Shown here: positions 9,532 to 18,158 of the stretch, piece after piece
Position numbering within the stretch: position 1 is the stretch's first letter
How the letters are laid out: the number at the start of each line of letters is the position of its first letter
NCBI RefSeq assembly: GCF_009928685.1
Contig: NZ_WWEO01000044.1
Coordinates: forward strand, 744,001-808,000
Length of the DNA: 64,000 bases
Direction: 5' to 3'
Source: Mucilaginibacter agri
GTDB lineage: Bacteria; Bacteroidota; Bacteroidia; Sphingobacteriales; Sphingobacteriaceae
Notes under the pieces: model-generated
The model's database searches: none
Told to the model about the DNA's origin: nothing
Seen by the model: only the letters and a program-made list of their open reading frames with translations
Translations under genes and position numbers: made by a program

Positions 9532-10824
9532 TTACGCTACGTCTTTAGTGTGCGATAACCAAAGAGCCAGGTATTCGTCCTTTGTCTCAGTACCTAGTTT
9601 ACTGGTGTCGAAGTATTTGTTCTCGCGCGGGTCATTGCCTACACCTGCTACAAAAGCCCAGTTGCCCCAATTGCTTGCCGGCGAATAGTCTATCAGCACA
9701 TTTTCAAAGTATAGCGCACCGAGGGTCCAGTCTACTTTAAGATCTTTAATGAGGTACGCCGCCAGCGTTTGACGGGTATAATTGTTGATGAAACCGGTAT
9801 GGTTCAATTCGGACATTGCCGCATCGATAGCAGCATTACCGGTTGTACCGTTTTTCCAGTTTTCGAAAAGTTGGTCTTGCTTAGAAGAAACTTCCGGAGC
9901 TTCGGCCTTAAACCCTTCCGGATTGAAGAATTTGGTACTGCCATGTTTCTTAAACATAAACCTAAAGTAATCGCGCCATAAAAGCTCGAGTACCAGCGGG
10001 TTGTTGTTATGATGAAAATGTTGCATTACCGACCAGTACACTTGCCTTGGCGACAAGCATCCCATAGCCAACCACGGCGATATGCCAGAAACATACGTTT
10101 GCATACCATTACGCGCAGGTTTTGAACCTATAAGGGCAAGGGCATTATCAATGTATCGCTGCAGTTGTTCGGTGCCGGCAGTTTCCCCTCCTGCAAATAA
10201 GAATCGCGCGCGGGTATCTGCATGTAGTTCTTCGAGGCCTAACTCTTCAAGGGTCGGCATTTCACCGGGCTCGGCATTTTCCGGCAATTGGATGTGTTCG
10301 GGTGTCTGCACACATGGGCGCACATCACTGTCTCGCTCTACCTTCTTTTTAAATACGGCAAAACTATCCGGTATATCCTTTATCGGGAATGGAAGATCTT
10401 CTTTATGGTAAAGGGTATGGCCTATGAAATGTTTCAGATTAAGTTTCATCTTCCACAGCGCTGCCTCCAATTCTTCGGAAATAGCGGTCTCTTCAAAAGA
10501 CACTTCACGATGATGGTAAACTTCGCTAACTTGGTATTCCTGCGCCAACTGAGGGATTAGTTCGGCGGGGTTGCCTACCCTAACAATCAGATCGCCGCCT
10601 AATGCCTGTAGATTCTGACGCAGATTTGCTACAGATTCCAGCAGAAACTTAGCCCTGATGTTACCAGTTTTAGGTACACCGGCTTCGGTTGCCTTAAAAT
10701 AATAGGGATCGAAAATGTATACAGGCAAAACGTTGTCGGCTTTCCGTGTAGCTTCTAACAAAATCTCGTTATCGTTTACACGCAAATCATTTCTGAACCA
10801 AACCAATATCGTTTTATTGCTCAT
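9532..10824 (-). CDS. DASH-family cryptochrome / single-strand photolyase
   Basis: A 430-residue photolyase-superfamily protein from the ATG at 10824 (a TTG three codons upstream is the alternative). The N-terminal Rossmann-like antenna domain starts ILVWFRNDLRVNDN; the C-terminal FAD domain has YVSGISPWLAMGCLSP, LLWRDYFRFM, SELNHTGFINNYTRQ and the terminal GVGNDPRENKYF, the last being a diagnostic DASH motif. DASH proteins repair cyclobutane dimers mainly in single-stranded or looped DNA and may also signal. It is transcribed divergently from the TetR regulator gene across a 300 bp region rich in dyads. Confidence 0.9.
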   Translation of the reverse strand: MSNKTILVWFRNDLRVNDNEILLEATRKADNVLPVYIFDPYYFKATEAGVPKTGNIRAKFLLESVANLRQNLQALGGDLIVRVGNPAELIPQLAQEYQVSEVYHHREVSFEETAISEELEAALWKMKLNLKHFIGHTLYHKEDLPFPIKDIPDSFAVFKKKVERDSDVRPCVQTPEHIQLPENAEPGEMPTLEELGLEELHADTRARFLFAGGETAGTEQLQRYIDNALALIGSKPARNGMQTYVSGISPWLAMGCLSPRQVYWSVMQHFHHNNNPLVLELLWRDYFRFMFKKHGSTKFFNPEGFKAEAPEVSSKQDQLFENWKNGTTGNAAIDAAMSELNHTGFINNYTRQTLAAYLIKDLKVDWTLGALYFENVLIDYSPASNWGNWAFVAGVGNDPRENKYFDTSKLGTETKDEYLALWLSHTKDVA

Positions 10825-10866
10825 TCTGCCCAATTAATCCAGCGGATTTGTAAAAATTGCAATTAT

Positions 10867-10893
10867 TTGTGTCATTTCAGCACAATGACGCAA
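10867..10893. promoter_or_regulatory. Operator-like inverted repeat 1
   Basis: TTGTGTCATT and AATGACGCAA form a 10 bp dyad with one mismatch around a 7-base spacer. It lies about 43 bp from the DASH cryptochrome start codon. Its centre reads CATTTCAGCACAAT, repeated in the second dyad. Confidence 0.5.
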
Positions 10894-10979
10894 TTTTTGA
10901 CATCTTTCCAACATTTCACATAACCGCACTTAGCCAAAATCTTCAATAAAGTTAATGATATTGTTTAGGAGAATATAAT

Positions 10980-11017
10980 TTATCGTTATTCATTTTCAGC
11001 ACAATAATGAACGATAA
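10980..11017. promoter_or_regulatory. Operator-like inverted repeat 2
   Basis: TTATCGTT at 10980 and AACGATAA at 11010 form a perfect 8 bp outer dyad; CATT and AATG extend it inward, and the core is CATTTTCAGCACAAT, as in dyad 1. It lies about 108 bp before the tetR start. Candidate binding site for a dimeric regulator. Confidence 0.5.
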
Positions 11018-11124
11018 TCTGTTCACTATCAACACCATTTACAAAATCCGAGCGTTATTTATACAAGCATGACATTTGCACATGTATAAAATCGTAACTT
11101 CAGGTTAACTAAAAAAGCATCACT

Positions 11125-11778
11125 ATGGCCACTATCGAAAGCATACAATCGGCTTATATAGATTATGTACTTACCCAAGGCGAGCAGCCTAAGTCGGTAT
11201 ACGTATTTGCTAAGAAGAATAAAATTACCGAAGAAGAATTTTATCGTTACTTCGGTTCCTTCGAAGCATTAGAACAAAACATATGGGCCGAAACAGCTAC
11301 TAAAACCATTGCTGAAATTAAAACGCAGGAGATCTGGCCACAATATTCATCGCGCGAAAAGGCACTATCGTTTTTCTATAGCTTTTTCGAACTGTTAAAA
11401 GGCAGCCGCAGCTTTGCAGTATACAGTTTTAACAGGCAGCCTAAGGGTTTATCGCACCCGCGTGTGCTGGATACGCTGAAAGTTATAGTAGAGAACTTTG
11501 CCGACGATGTAATTAAACAGGGCCTTGAATCGGGCGAATTGGCAGATCGCCGTTTCTTAGCTAAAAGATATAAAGACGGCCTGTGGATGCAGTTCGGGTT
11601 CGTGCTCAACTTCTGGATTAATGACAATTCGGCCGGCTTCGAAAAAACAGATGAGGCCATCGAAAAGGGCGTAAACGTAACGTTCGATCTTTTCCAACGC
11701 TCGCCGATTGATAATTTGCTGGAGTACGGCAAGTTTTTGGCCAAGAACGGAAAGTTTAGGGAGAAAATGTGGGTGTAA
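11125..11778 (+). CDS. TetR-family transcriptional regulator
   Basis: A 217-residue regulator. The N-terminal 50 residues form the TetR helix-turn-helix region, with PKSVYVFAKKNKITEEEFYRYF (shown in parts: the recognition helix ends EEFYRYFGS), where the usual start of the first helix is shortened. The remaining, mostly helical, part is the ligand-binding/dimerisation domain. Two operator-like dyads lie in its own promoter region. It heads a plus-strand series running to the HAD and ABC1 kinase genes, so it may regulate the divergent DASH gene, itself and the downstream genes. Ligand or light input unknown. Confidence 0.8.
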   Translation: MATIESIQSAYIDYVLTQGEQPKSVYVFAKKNKITEEEFYRYFGSFEALEQNIWAETATKTIAEIKTQEIWPQYSSREKALSFFYSFFELLKGSRSFAVYSFNRQPKGLSHPRVLDTLKVIVENFADDVIKQGLESGELADRRFLAKRYKDGLWMQFGFVLNFWINDNSAGFEKTDEAIEKGVNVTFDLFQRSPIDNLLEYGKFLAKNGKFREKMWV

Positions 11779-11781
11779 AAA

Positions 11782-11882
11782 AGCCTCACCCCAGCCCTCT
11801 CCAAAGGAGAGGGAGCTGATAAAATATTATATATCCATTTGCAAGGATAGCCCTCTCCCCCGGAGAGGGTTGGGTGAGGCTA
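11782..11882. repeat. Composite palindromic intergenic element
   Basis: Outer arms AGCCTCACCC and GGGTGAGGCT bound two inner hairpins (CCCTCTCC/GGAGAGGG on each side) separated by an AT-rich stretch. A shorter relative with the same outer arms occurs at 33156-33197. Likely a non-autonomous dispersed element or a strong terminator between tetR and the HAD gene. Confidence 0.75.
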
Positions 11883-11919
11883 ATCCTGACATGGACATTT
11901 CGAGACACGCAACGCTTCT

Positions 11920-12591
11920 ATGAAAAAACTTGCTGCCATATTTGATATGGACGGAACTTTAATTGATAATAACGCTTACCATTTTCTGGCCTATCAGCAG
12001 TTATTTAAAACCCATCGCTTACCAGAGCTTTCACAACAAACCTTTAACGAGCAATTAAGTGGCGTGCCTGGCTTAACAGGTTTACACCATTTACTCGATG
12101 GCCGTTTTAAAGAAGACGAAGTGAAAGCCATGTTTGAGGAAAAGAACGAGAATTATAAAAAGGTATATGCGCCCTATATTAAACCCATTAATGGTTTGGA
12201 GCGATTTTTGGCTGAACTAAAAGATGCGGGAGTTAAGATGGCCGTTGCCACATCGGCGTCACATGGCAATGTTGATTTTGTGTTCGGGCATTTAAACATA
12301 CGGCAGTATTTTGATGCTATTGTAGACAACACAGGGCTTACCCACGGCAAGCCCGATCCCGAAATATTTTTAAAGGCGGCCGCCCAGTTAAATATGGAGC
12401 CCGCAAATTGTGTGGTTTTTGAAGATTCGATATCCGGCGTTAAAGCAGCCAACAGCGCCGGGATGAAAGTGGTAGCCATTACAACTACCCACAAAGCCGG
12501 TGAACTGAAACCTGTTAATCTGCTAATTAACGATTATGCAGACATCGACATTAATAAACTGACTGCACTATTTGATGATAAAGATGAGTGA
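11920..12591 (+). CDS. HAD-superfamily hydrolase, beta-phosphoglucomutase-like
   Basis: A 223-residue phosphatase/phosphomutase of the HAD-IA group. Motif I is FDMDGTL with nucleophile Asp9 and acid/base Asp11; a helical cap follows (about 18-85); motif II Thr is in VATSASHG; motif III Lys is in HGKPDPEIF; motif IV is VFEDSISGV. Substrate is not deducible, though hydrolysis of small sugar phosphates is usual for the group. Its stop codon overlaps the start of the ABC1-kinase gene by 8 bp (ATGAGTGA), so the two are translationally coupled. Confidence 0.88.
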   Translation: MKKLAAIFDMDGTLIDNNAYHFLAYQQLFKTHRLPELSQQTFNEQLSGVPGLTGLHHLLDGRFKEDEVKAMFEEKNENYKKVYAPYIKPINGLERFLAELKDAGVKMAVATSASHGNVDFVFGHLNIRQYFDAIVDNTGLTHGKPDPEIFLKAAAQLNMEPANCVVFEDSISGVKAANSAGMKVVAITTTHKAGELKPVNLLINDYADIDINKLTALFDDKDE

Positions 12592-13906
12592 CCAAAGGAA
12601 TAAAGAACAAAGCAGCATGCCTACCTCTAAGGTAGAACGATCTGCCCGGTTTGTAAAAACAGGATTTCAGGTTGGGGGCAACTATATTAAGCATTACTCT
12701 AAAAAACTATTCAACCCCGACCTGGATAAAAGCCAACTAAACGAGGATAACGCCACTGATATTTATGCCTCGTTAAGCGAGCTTAAAGGCAGCGCACTCA
12801 AAGTAGCCCAGATGCTCAGCATGGATAAAAACCTGCTGCCAACGGCTTATGTCGATAAGTTTTCGCAATCGCAGTACAATGCACCTCCCCTTTCGGGGCC
12901 GCTTATTGTTCAAACTTTTAAGAAATACTTTGGCAAATCACCCGAGCAGATCTATGATAGATTTAACCTGCGCTCTACTAACGCGGCTTCGATAGGCCAG
13001 GTTCATCAGGCAGAACTAGATGGCCGCAAATTGGCTGTAAAAATCCAGTATCCTGGCGTGGGTGATTCAATATCATCGGATCTGAAATTGGTAAAACCAT
13101 TCGCATTTCGTCTGTTGGGTATGAGCGAAAAGGAACTGGATGTGTATATGCGAGAGGTTGAGGAACGCTTACTTGAAGAAACAGATTATGAATTGGAAGT
13201 GCGTCGTTCGGTAGAGTTTTCTACAGCATGCGCCAATCTGCAGAACATTGTTTTTCCCGAATACTTTCCTTCGCTATCCAGCAAACGTATTATCACTATG
13301 AGCTGGATAGATGGTCAGCATTTAAAAGAGTTTTTGGCCACTAACCCGTCGCAAGAGTTACGCAACCAGATTGGCCAGGCGCTTTGGGATTTTTACAACT
13401 TTCAACAGCACGAGCTACGCGCCGTGCATGCGGATCCGCATCCCGGCAATTTTATGATTACACCCGAAGGTAAGCTGGGTATCATTGATTTTGGCTGCAT
13501 TAAAGAAATGCCCGAAGATTTTTATTACCCCTTCTTCTCCCTCACCTCCACCAATTTATTGGAAGATAAAGAAGAGACGATCAAAGCCTTCCGCCAATTG
13601 GAGATGATCCATACCAAAGATTCGCCGCAGCAGATAGAGTTTTACTACACTATGTACAAGCAAATGATCAGCCTTTTTGCCAAACCTTACATGAGCGATC
13701 ATTTCGACTTCGGTGAAACCGCATTTTTTGATGACCTCTTTAATTTTGGCGAGCAGGTATCTAAAATGCCCGAGTTTAAACAAGCTCGCGGTGTGAAGCA
13801 TTTTATTTATGTAAACCGCACCAATTTTGGTTTGTACAATATTTTGCACGAGTTAAAAGCTGAGGTTAAAACCGATACATTTAAACCGCATTTGGTGATG
13901 GCATAA
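12584..13906 (+). CDS. ABC1/AarF/UbiB-family atypical kinase
   Basis: A 440-residue protein-kinase-like ATPase of the ADCK/UbiB family, which supports isoprenoid-quinone and other lipid pathways. I use the ATG at 12584 inside the HAD stop overlap; a TTG four codons earlier is possible. Visible motifs: the KxGQ-like helix reads LKVAQMLS (Gly replaced by Ala), the Ala-rich nucleotide loop is NAASIGQVHQA, the Lys is in LAVKIQYPG, the catalytic loop is HADPHPGNF and the metal-binding site is IIDFGCIKEM. No membrane segment is obvious. Its place in a photolyase cluster suggests a role in photo-oxidative stress (inference). Confidence 0.88.
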   Translation: MSDQRNKEQSSMPTSKVERSARFVKTGFQVGGNYIKHYSKKLFNPDLDKSQLNEDNATDIYASLSELKGSALKVAQMLSMDKNLLPTAYVDKFSQSQYNAPPLSGPLIVQTFKKYFGKSPEQIYDRFNLRSTNAASIGQVHQAELDGRKLAVKIQYPGVGDSISSDLKLVKPFAFRLLGMSEKELDVYMREVEERLLEETDYELEVRRSVEFSTACANLQNIVFPEYFPSLSSKRIITMSWIDGQHLKEFLATNPSQELRNQIGQALWDFYNFQQHELRAVHADPHPGNFMITPEGKLGIIDFGCIKEMPEDFYYPFFSLTSTNLLEDKEETIKAFRQLEMIHTKDSPQQIEFYYTMYKQMISLFAKPYMSDHFDFGETAFFDDLFNFGEQVSKMPEFKQARGVKHFIYVNRTNFGLYNILHELKAEVKTDTFKPHLVMA

Positions 13907-13917
13907 GTCCTCCCAAC

Positions 13918-14008
13918 TTGTCATTCAGAGCGACAGCGAAGAATCTTCTACACCTAACAGGCGACTGTGCTTATTACCGAAGATTCTTCACTACGTTCAG
14001 AATGACAA
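13918..14008. repeat. Dispersed inverted-repeat element (TGTCATTC family)
   Basis: Outer arms TTGTCATTC and GAATGACAA enclose a second pair, GAAGAATCTT and AAGATTCTTC. I recognise this as a common small intergenic element type in Sphingobacteriales. It follows the ABC1-kinase stop codon and is followed by TCTTTTT, so it may also act as its terminator. Confidence 0.7.
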
Positions 14009-14113
14009 TCTTTTTACGTGCTCGAGCCTTCCAAAAGCACCAATTAAAGCCCATAAAACTTTTAAACACTTATTGTAAAAACCCCGCGCTGTTTTTATTG
14101 TTGCACTTCTGAT

Positions 14114-14992
14114 ATGAAGGTGTTGCTTACCGGAGCGAACGGGTACATTGGAACCAGGCTGATACCAGCTTTACTGGATAAAGGCCATGAGGTTGTATGT
14201 CTCGTTCGCGATAAAAATTTATTCTCAAAACAAAGTGCTTACGCCGATAAGGTTACCCTTATTAAAGGCGATCTGCTGCGCAGTCATAGTATGGAGGAAT
14301 TGCCTGCAGATATTGACGTTGCTTATTACCTGGTTAATGCCATGGTACAAACCTCTGGCTTTGCGGGGCTGGAGGCGATAGTCGCTCAAAATTTTGTGGA
14401 TGCTGTTGATAAAACGCACTGCAAACAGATTATTTCGCTCAGCGACATTGACGACCATTTAAGCACGGTTGGGCTTTCGCGGCAGCATGTAGAAGATATT
14501 CTGGCCAAAGCCGATGCCGCTATTACCATATTAAAAACCACTATGATGGTTGGCTCGGGCAGTATAGCTACCGAACTTTTGGATGGGCTTACCCGCAAAA
14601 TGCCTGTCATCATAGCCAAAAACTGGGCAAAAGCACAAGAGCAGCCAATTGCTGTATGCGATGTAATTAATTATCTAACCGGCTGTTTGCTTAATAAGGC
14701 ATCCTACAACAGTGAGTTTCATATCAGTGGCCCGGATGTAATTACCTTTAAGCAAATGCTGATGATCTATGGCGATATTTGCCGTAATGTAAGCACCAAA
14801 ATAGTCACTGTGCCGCAAGTGTCGGCCGCGCTGTCGTCCTACTGGCTTAACTTTTTAACCCCCATTAGTTATTCGCATGCTAAAACACTGGTCGAAAATT
14901 TAAAATACGATCTCATCTCTCGTGATGATGCTATTCTTGATATTGTGCCTATGAAAAGAACAACTTTTAAAGAGGCTCTACTACAGGCATGA
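14114..14992 (+). CDS. NAD(P)-binding epimerase/dehydratase-like protein (atypical SDR)
   Basis: A 292-residue Rossmann-fold protein. The N terminus MKVLLTGANGYIGTRLIPALL has the GxxGxxG dinucleotide motif, and the sequence continues as an extended/atypical short-chain dehydrogenase of the NmrA/NAD(P)H-binding type (LIKGDLL, then VAYYLVNAM). The classic YxxxK catalytic pair is not evident (the equivalent region reads LSDIDDHLS), so redox sensing or a non-standard reaction is possible. It is followed after 19 bp by a second SDR-like gene and then a photolyase. Confidence 0.75.
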   Translation: MKVLLTGANGYIGTRLIPALLDKGHEVVCLVRDKNLFSKQSAYADKVTLIKGDLLRSHSMEELPADIDVAYYLVNAMVQTSGFAGLEAIVAQNFVDAVDKTHCKQIISLSDIDDHLSTVGLSRQHVEDILAKADAAITILKTTMMVGSGSIATELLDGLTRKMPVIIAKNWAKAQEQPIAVCDVINYLTGCLLNKASYNSEFHISGPDVITFKQMLMIYGDICRNVSTKIVTVPQVSAALSSYWLNFLTPISYSHAKTLVENLKYDLISRDDAILDIVPMKRTTFKEALLQA

Positions 14993-15011
14993 TATTAGCA
15001 GATACTTTACC

Positions 15012-15920
15012 ATGCAGCAACAACACATTTTAATTACAGGCGGCAGCGGCCTTATTGGTAAAAACTTAACCAAACAATTATTAGCCGAAGGCTATACGGT
15101 AAGTCACCTAAGCCGCGGTAAGGGCAAAGACAGCAAGGTTAAAACCTACCAATGGAATGTAGAGCAAGGCAAAATAGATGAGCATTGCCTGGATGGTGTA
15201 GATACTATAGTTCATTTGGCTGGGGCAGGCATTGCCGACAAACGCTGGACTAAAAAACGCAAAAAGTTATTAATAGATAGTCGTACGCAATCCATCGGAT
15301 TGATTTACGAGTTAATGAAACGGAGAACCCATCAGGTTAAAAATATTATCTCAGCATCGGCCACCGGCTATTACAGCGACCGCGGCGATGAACTTTTGAC
15401 GGAAGAAAGCCCTGTTGCCAAAGACTTTTTAGGTTATTGCTGCCTGATGTGGGAACAAGCTGTAGACCAGGGCAAACAACTGGGCTTGCGTGTAATAAAA
15501 TTACGTACAGGTGTTGTATTAAGCACACAGGGCGGCGCATTGCCCCCACTAGCCTTCCCGATAAAATTAGGGATTGGGACTGCCTTGGGTACCGGTAAAC
15601 AATGGATACCGTGGGTACACATTCAGGACGCTATCGACATGTATCTCCATGTAATCAAAAATCAAAATATACAGGGCGTATATAATATGGTTGCCCCCAA
15701 TCCGGTGACCAATAAACAGCTCACTAAGGCTGTGGCTAAGCAATTGCGCAGGCCATACTGGATGCCTAACGTTCCGTCATTTGCACTGAAACTACTTTTA
15801 GGCGAGATGAGTTTAGTTGTGTTAGGAAGCACCAGAGTTTCGCCAGAGAAAATAGAGGAGAATGGATTCATTTTCCAATTCCCAGAAATAACCGCTGCAC
15901 TCAAAGATCTTTATGCATAA
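15012..15920 (+). CDS. TIGR01777-family epimerase (SDR39U1-like)
   Basis: A 302-residue atypical SDR. The nucleotide-binding start is ILITGGSGLIGKNLTKQL; the family stretch VHLAGAGIADKRWT and the SASATGYY segment are clear, followed by GTALGTGKQWIPWVHIQD typical of TIGR01777 proteins. The C terminus has the DUF1731-like end (LLLGEMSLVVLGSTRV). The biochemical function of the family is not established; it often lies beside photolyase genes. The stop codon overlaps the next gene by 8 bp. Confidence 0.88.
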   Translation: MQQQHILITGGSGLIGKNLTKQLLAEGYTVSHLSRGKGKDSKVKTYQWNVEQGKIDEHCLDGVDTIVHLAGAGIADKRWTKKRKKLLIDSRTQSIGLIYELMKRRTHQVKNIISASATGYYSDRGDELLTEESPVAKDFLGYCCLMWEQAVDQGKQLGLRVIKLRTGVVLSTQGGALPPLAFPIKLGIGTALGTGKQWIPWVHIQDAIDMYLHVIKNQNIQGVYNMVAPNPVTNKQLTKAVAKQLRRPYWMPNVPSFALKLLLGEMSLVVLGSTRVSPEKIEENGFIFQFPEITAALKDLYA

Positions 15921-17220
15921 ATCTCCCATCAATATATTCTGGTTTCGCCGCGACTTGCGTTTACATGATAACGCAGGTTTGTATCATGCCCTTAAAGGTG
16001 ATAATCCGGTACTCTGTTTATTTATCTTCGACAAAGAAATACTGGGTGATCTTGAAGATAAAGATGATGCCCGGGTAACTTTTATTTACAACGAAATTCA
16101 AGAACTTGACAAACAACTGCACAAACACAGCAGCAGCATACTACTTAAATACGATAGACCTGAGCACGCATGGAAAGAGATAATCAGAGATTATGAAGTG
16201 GCAAAAGTATACACCAACCACGATTATGAACCTTACGCAAAACATCGCGATGAGACTATCCGGGAACTTCTATCCAAACATAAGATCGAATTTAAAACCT
16301 ACAAAGATCAGGTGATTTTTGAAGGGCAAGAGGTTGTAAAGGATGATAAAACGCCTTATACCGTTTTTACTCCATACAAAAAGAAATGGTTGAACAACCT
16401 AAAGCCTTTTCACCTAAAATCATACCCCACTGAGAAATACCTTAAAAATCTATATAAAACAAAACCACTAAAAGACATCAGCCTAAAGCAAATGGGCTTT
16501 ACAGAAAGTAAAGCTGAATTCCCTCCGATTGAGTACAAAAGCGTGATAGAGGATTACGCTAAAAAGCGCGATTTCCCGGCTATTAAAGGTACTTCGCACA
16601 TCGCCTTGCATTTACGGTTCGGCACGGTAAGCATCCGTGATCTGGCTCGCGAGGCAACACAATATCATGAGCGCACCTGGTTAAATGAATTGATATGGCG
16701 GGAGTTTTACATGATGTCGCTCGATTTCTTCCCTAAAACGATAAATGAAGCCTACCGTCCAGAATTCGACCGTATCAAATGGCGCAATAACGAAAAGGAA
16801 TTTGCATTATGGTGCGAGGGTAAAACCGGCTATCCTTTAGTTGACGCCGGCATGCGCGAATTAAACGCCACTGGGTTTATGCATAATCGCGTACGGATGG
16901 TAACTGCGAGCTTATTGGTTAAACATTTATTGATCGACTGGCGCTGGGGTGAACATTACTTCGCACGAAAACTGCTTGATTACGATGCATCGGCCAATGT
17001 AGGTAACTGGCAATGGGTAGCAGGATCTGGTACGGATACTATGCCTTATTTCCGAATTTTTAACCCTGAATCACAATTAAAGAAATTCGATCCGAAATTG
17101 GAATACATAAAAAAATGGGTTCCGGAGTATGGCACAAGCCAATATCCAGAACCCATAGTTGATAACACCGAAGCGCGCGCACGTTGCCTTAAAGCATACA
17201 AGCAGGCGTTGGGGCGATAA
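15913..17220 (+). CDS. phrB: Class I deoxyribodipyrimidine photolyase
   Basis: A 435-residue DNA photolyase using FADH- and light to split cyclobutane pyrimidine dimers. The antenna domain begins IFWFRRDLRLHDN; the FAD domain has HLRFGTVSIRDL, ELIWREFYMM, GYPLVDAGMRELNATGFMHNRVRM, LLIDWRWGEHYFA and GNWQWVAGSGTD, including the tryptophans expected for electron transfer. Full length. It overlaps the TIGR01777 gene by 8 bp and ends 2 bp before the convergent FKBP gene. It is the third photolyase-superfamily gene within 10 kb. Confidence 0.92.
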   Translation: MHKSPINIFWFRRDLRLHDNAGLYHALKGDNPVLCLFIFDKEILGDLEDKDDARVTFIYNEIQELDKQLHKHSSSILLKYDRPEHAWKEIIRDYEVAKVYTNHDYEPYAKHRDETIRELLSKHKIEFKTYKDQVIFEGQEVVKDDKTPYTVFTPYKKKWLNNLKPFHLKSYPTEKYLKNLYKTKPLKDISLKQMGFTESKAEFPPIEYKSVIEDYAKKRDFPAIKGTSHIALHLRFGTVSIRDLAREATQYHERTWLNELIWREFYMMSLDFFPKTINEAYRPEFDRIKWRNNEKEFALWCEGKTGYPLVDAGMRELNATGFMHNRVRMVTASLLVKHLLIDWRWGEHYFARKLLDYDASANVGNWQWVAGSGTDTMPYFRIFNPESQLKKFDPKLEYIKKWVPEYGTSQYPEPIVDNTEARARCLKAYKQALGR

Positions 17221-17222
17221 TA

Positions 17223-18155
17223 TTAGTTAGTAACCGATTGTACGTTAAAGTCGGTTTGTATGGCACTGTTTACTGGCGGCGTACTTGTAGTAAATGAGTA
17301 GCTTGATGGATACTTACCGTAAGCTAAACCCGATGGAATAATCAACGATAATTTGGCCCCCTTAGTTACTTTTTTTAACCCCTCCTGCCATCCTGCAATC
17401 ATGTTATCATAACTTACAGAAGTAGCACTAGAGTCTACCGCATTGTACTCATCAAAAATAGTAGCATTAAATAATTTACTGGTATACTGCAAACCAACAA
17501 TAGAGTTTTCGCCAATTGGCACGGTGCCGGTACCTACCTGGGTAATTTTATAATATAAACCGGTAGATGTTTTTGTATAACCTGTAAGGCCATTGGTTTT
17601 CATGTAGTTTTGAATACAGATATCGTCATAAGCAGGCTGGTTATCAATAATATTGATATAATAATCTAAACTTTCGTTACCCGGCAATCTGGTGCTGCCC
17701 GTGCCCGATCCTGAGGTACCGTACGCCAAGTGAGATGGAATTAGCACCCTAGCCTGCGTTCCATTGTTTATTAAAATATTTTTCACAGCAAGCATTAACC
17801 CGTTGGGAGTTAAATGACCGACGTAATTATAAGCATGGTTAACAACCGTATCAGTTACGGTATAAGAACCATCGAGGGTTTTAATAGTGTATGTAAAAGA
17901 AATATCATCCGGATAATCGAGCACCTTACCGGTACCTTTACGATATATCTGATAGTACATGCCGGTTGTATCGCCACCGCTCAAATCGCGGGTCATGCTG
18001 GTTAGGCCATTTGCAGTTATGTAGTTCTGGATCTGTTGCTGATCGTATTCTTTAATTCCAATATTTTTATTGGGGTCTTTATTACACGAGATAAGCCCCA
18101 CAGTCATTAACCCTATTGTACAAAGTAGTAGAAGCGTAGTAAGCGTTTGTTTCAT
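17223..18155 (-). CDS. Lipoprotein with two FKBP-type peptidyl-prolyl isomerase domains
   Basis: A 310-residue envelope lipoprotein; signal peptide ends at the lipobox LISC with Cys24. Two FKBP-like units follow (about 45-175 and 180-308): each has an initial helix region, a YYxI-type strand, a domain of the form VxxxYTxK/I, and a LxIPSHLAYG or LIIPSGLAYG signature. It would assist folding of proline-containing proteins in the periplasm. The second gene of a likely two-gene unit, 3 bp after a shorter paralogue. Confidence 0.85.
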   Translation of the reverse strand: MKQTLTTLLLLCTIGLMTVGLISCNKDPNKNIGIKEYDQQQIQNYITANGLTSMTRDLSGGDTTGMYYQIYRKGTGKVLDYPDDISFTYTIKTLDGSYTVTDTVVNHAYNYVGHLTPNGLMLAVKNILINNGTQARVLIPSHLAYGTSGSGTGSTRLPGNESLDYYINIIDNQPAYDDICIQNYMKTNGLTGYTKTSTGLYYKITQVGTGTVPIGENSIVGLQYTSKLFNATIFDEYNAVDSSATSVSYDNMIAGWQEGLKKVTKGAKLSLIIPSGLAYGKYPSSYSFTTSTPPVNSAIQTDFNVQSVTN

Positions 18156-18158
18156 TTA

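Larger units (their letters stand above)
10825..11124. other. Divergent regulatory region between DASH cryptochrome and tetR
   Basis: This 300 bp gap contains two separate inverted repeats and no plausible coding frame. Both dyads enclose the same core, CATTT(T)CAGCACAAT, about 118 bp apart. A near-consensus -7 box, GACATTTG, occurs at about 11070 ahead of tetR. The layout suggests shared control of both genes, probably by the TetR protein itself (inference). Confidence 0.55.

Noticed and set aside
11376..11804. 142-residue minus-strand frame over tetR
   Set aside because: Antisense to a convincing TetR protein, and begins inside a palindromic repeat.
13918..14112. 64-residue frame after the ABC1 kinase
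   Set aside because: Its start lies in the TGTCATTC repeat element and nearly all of it is repeat-derived.
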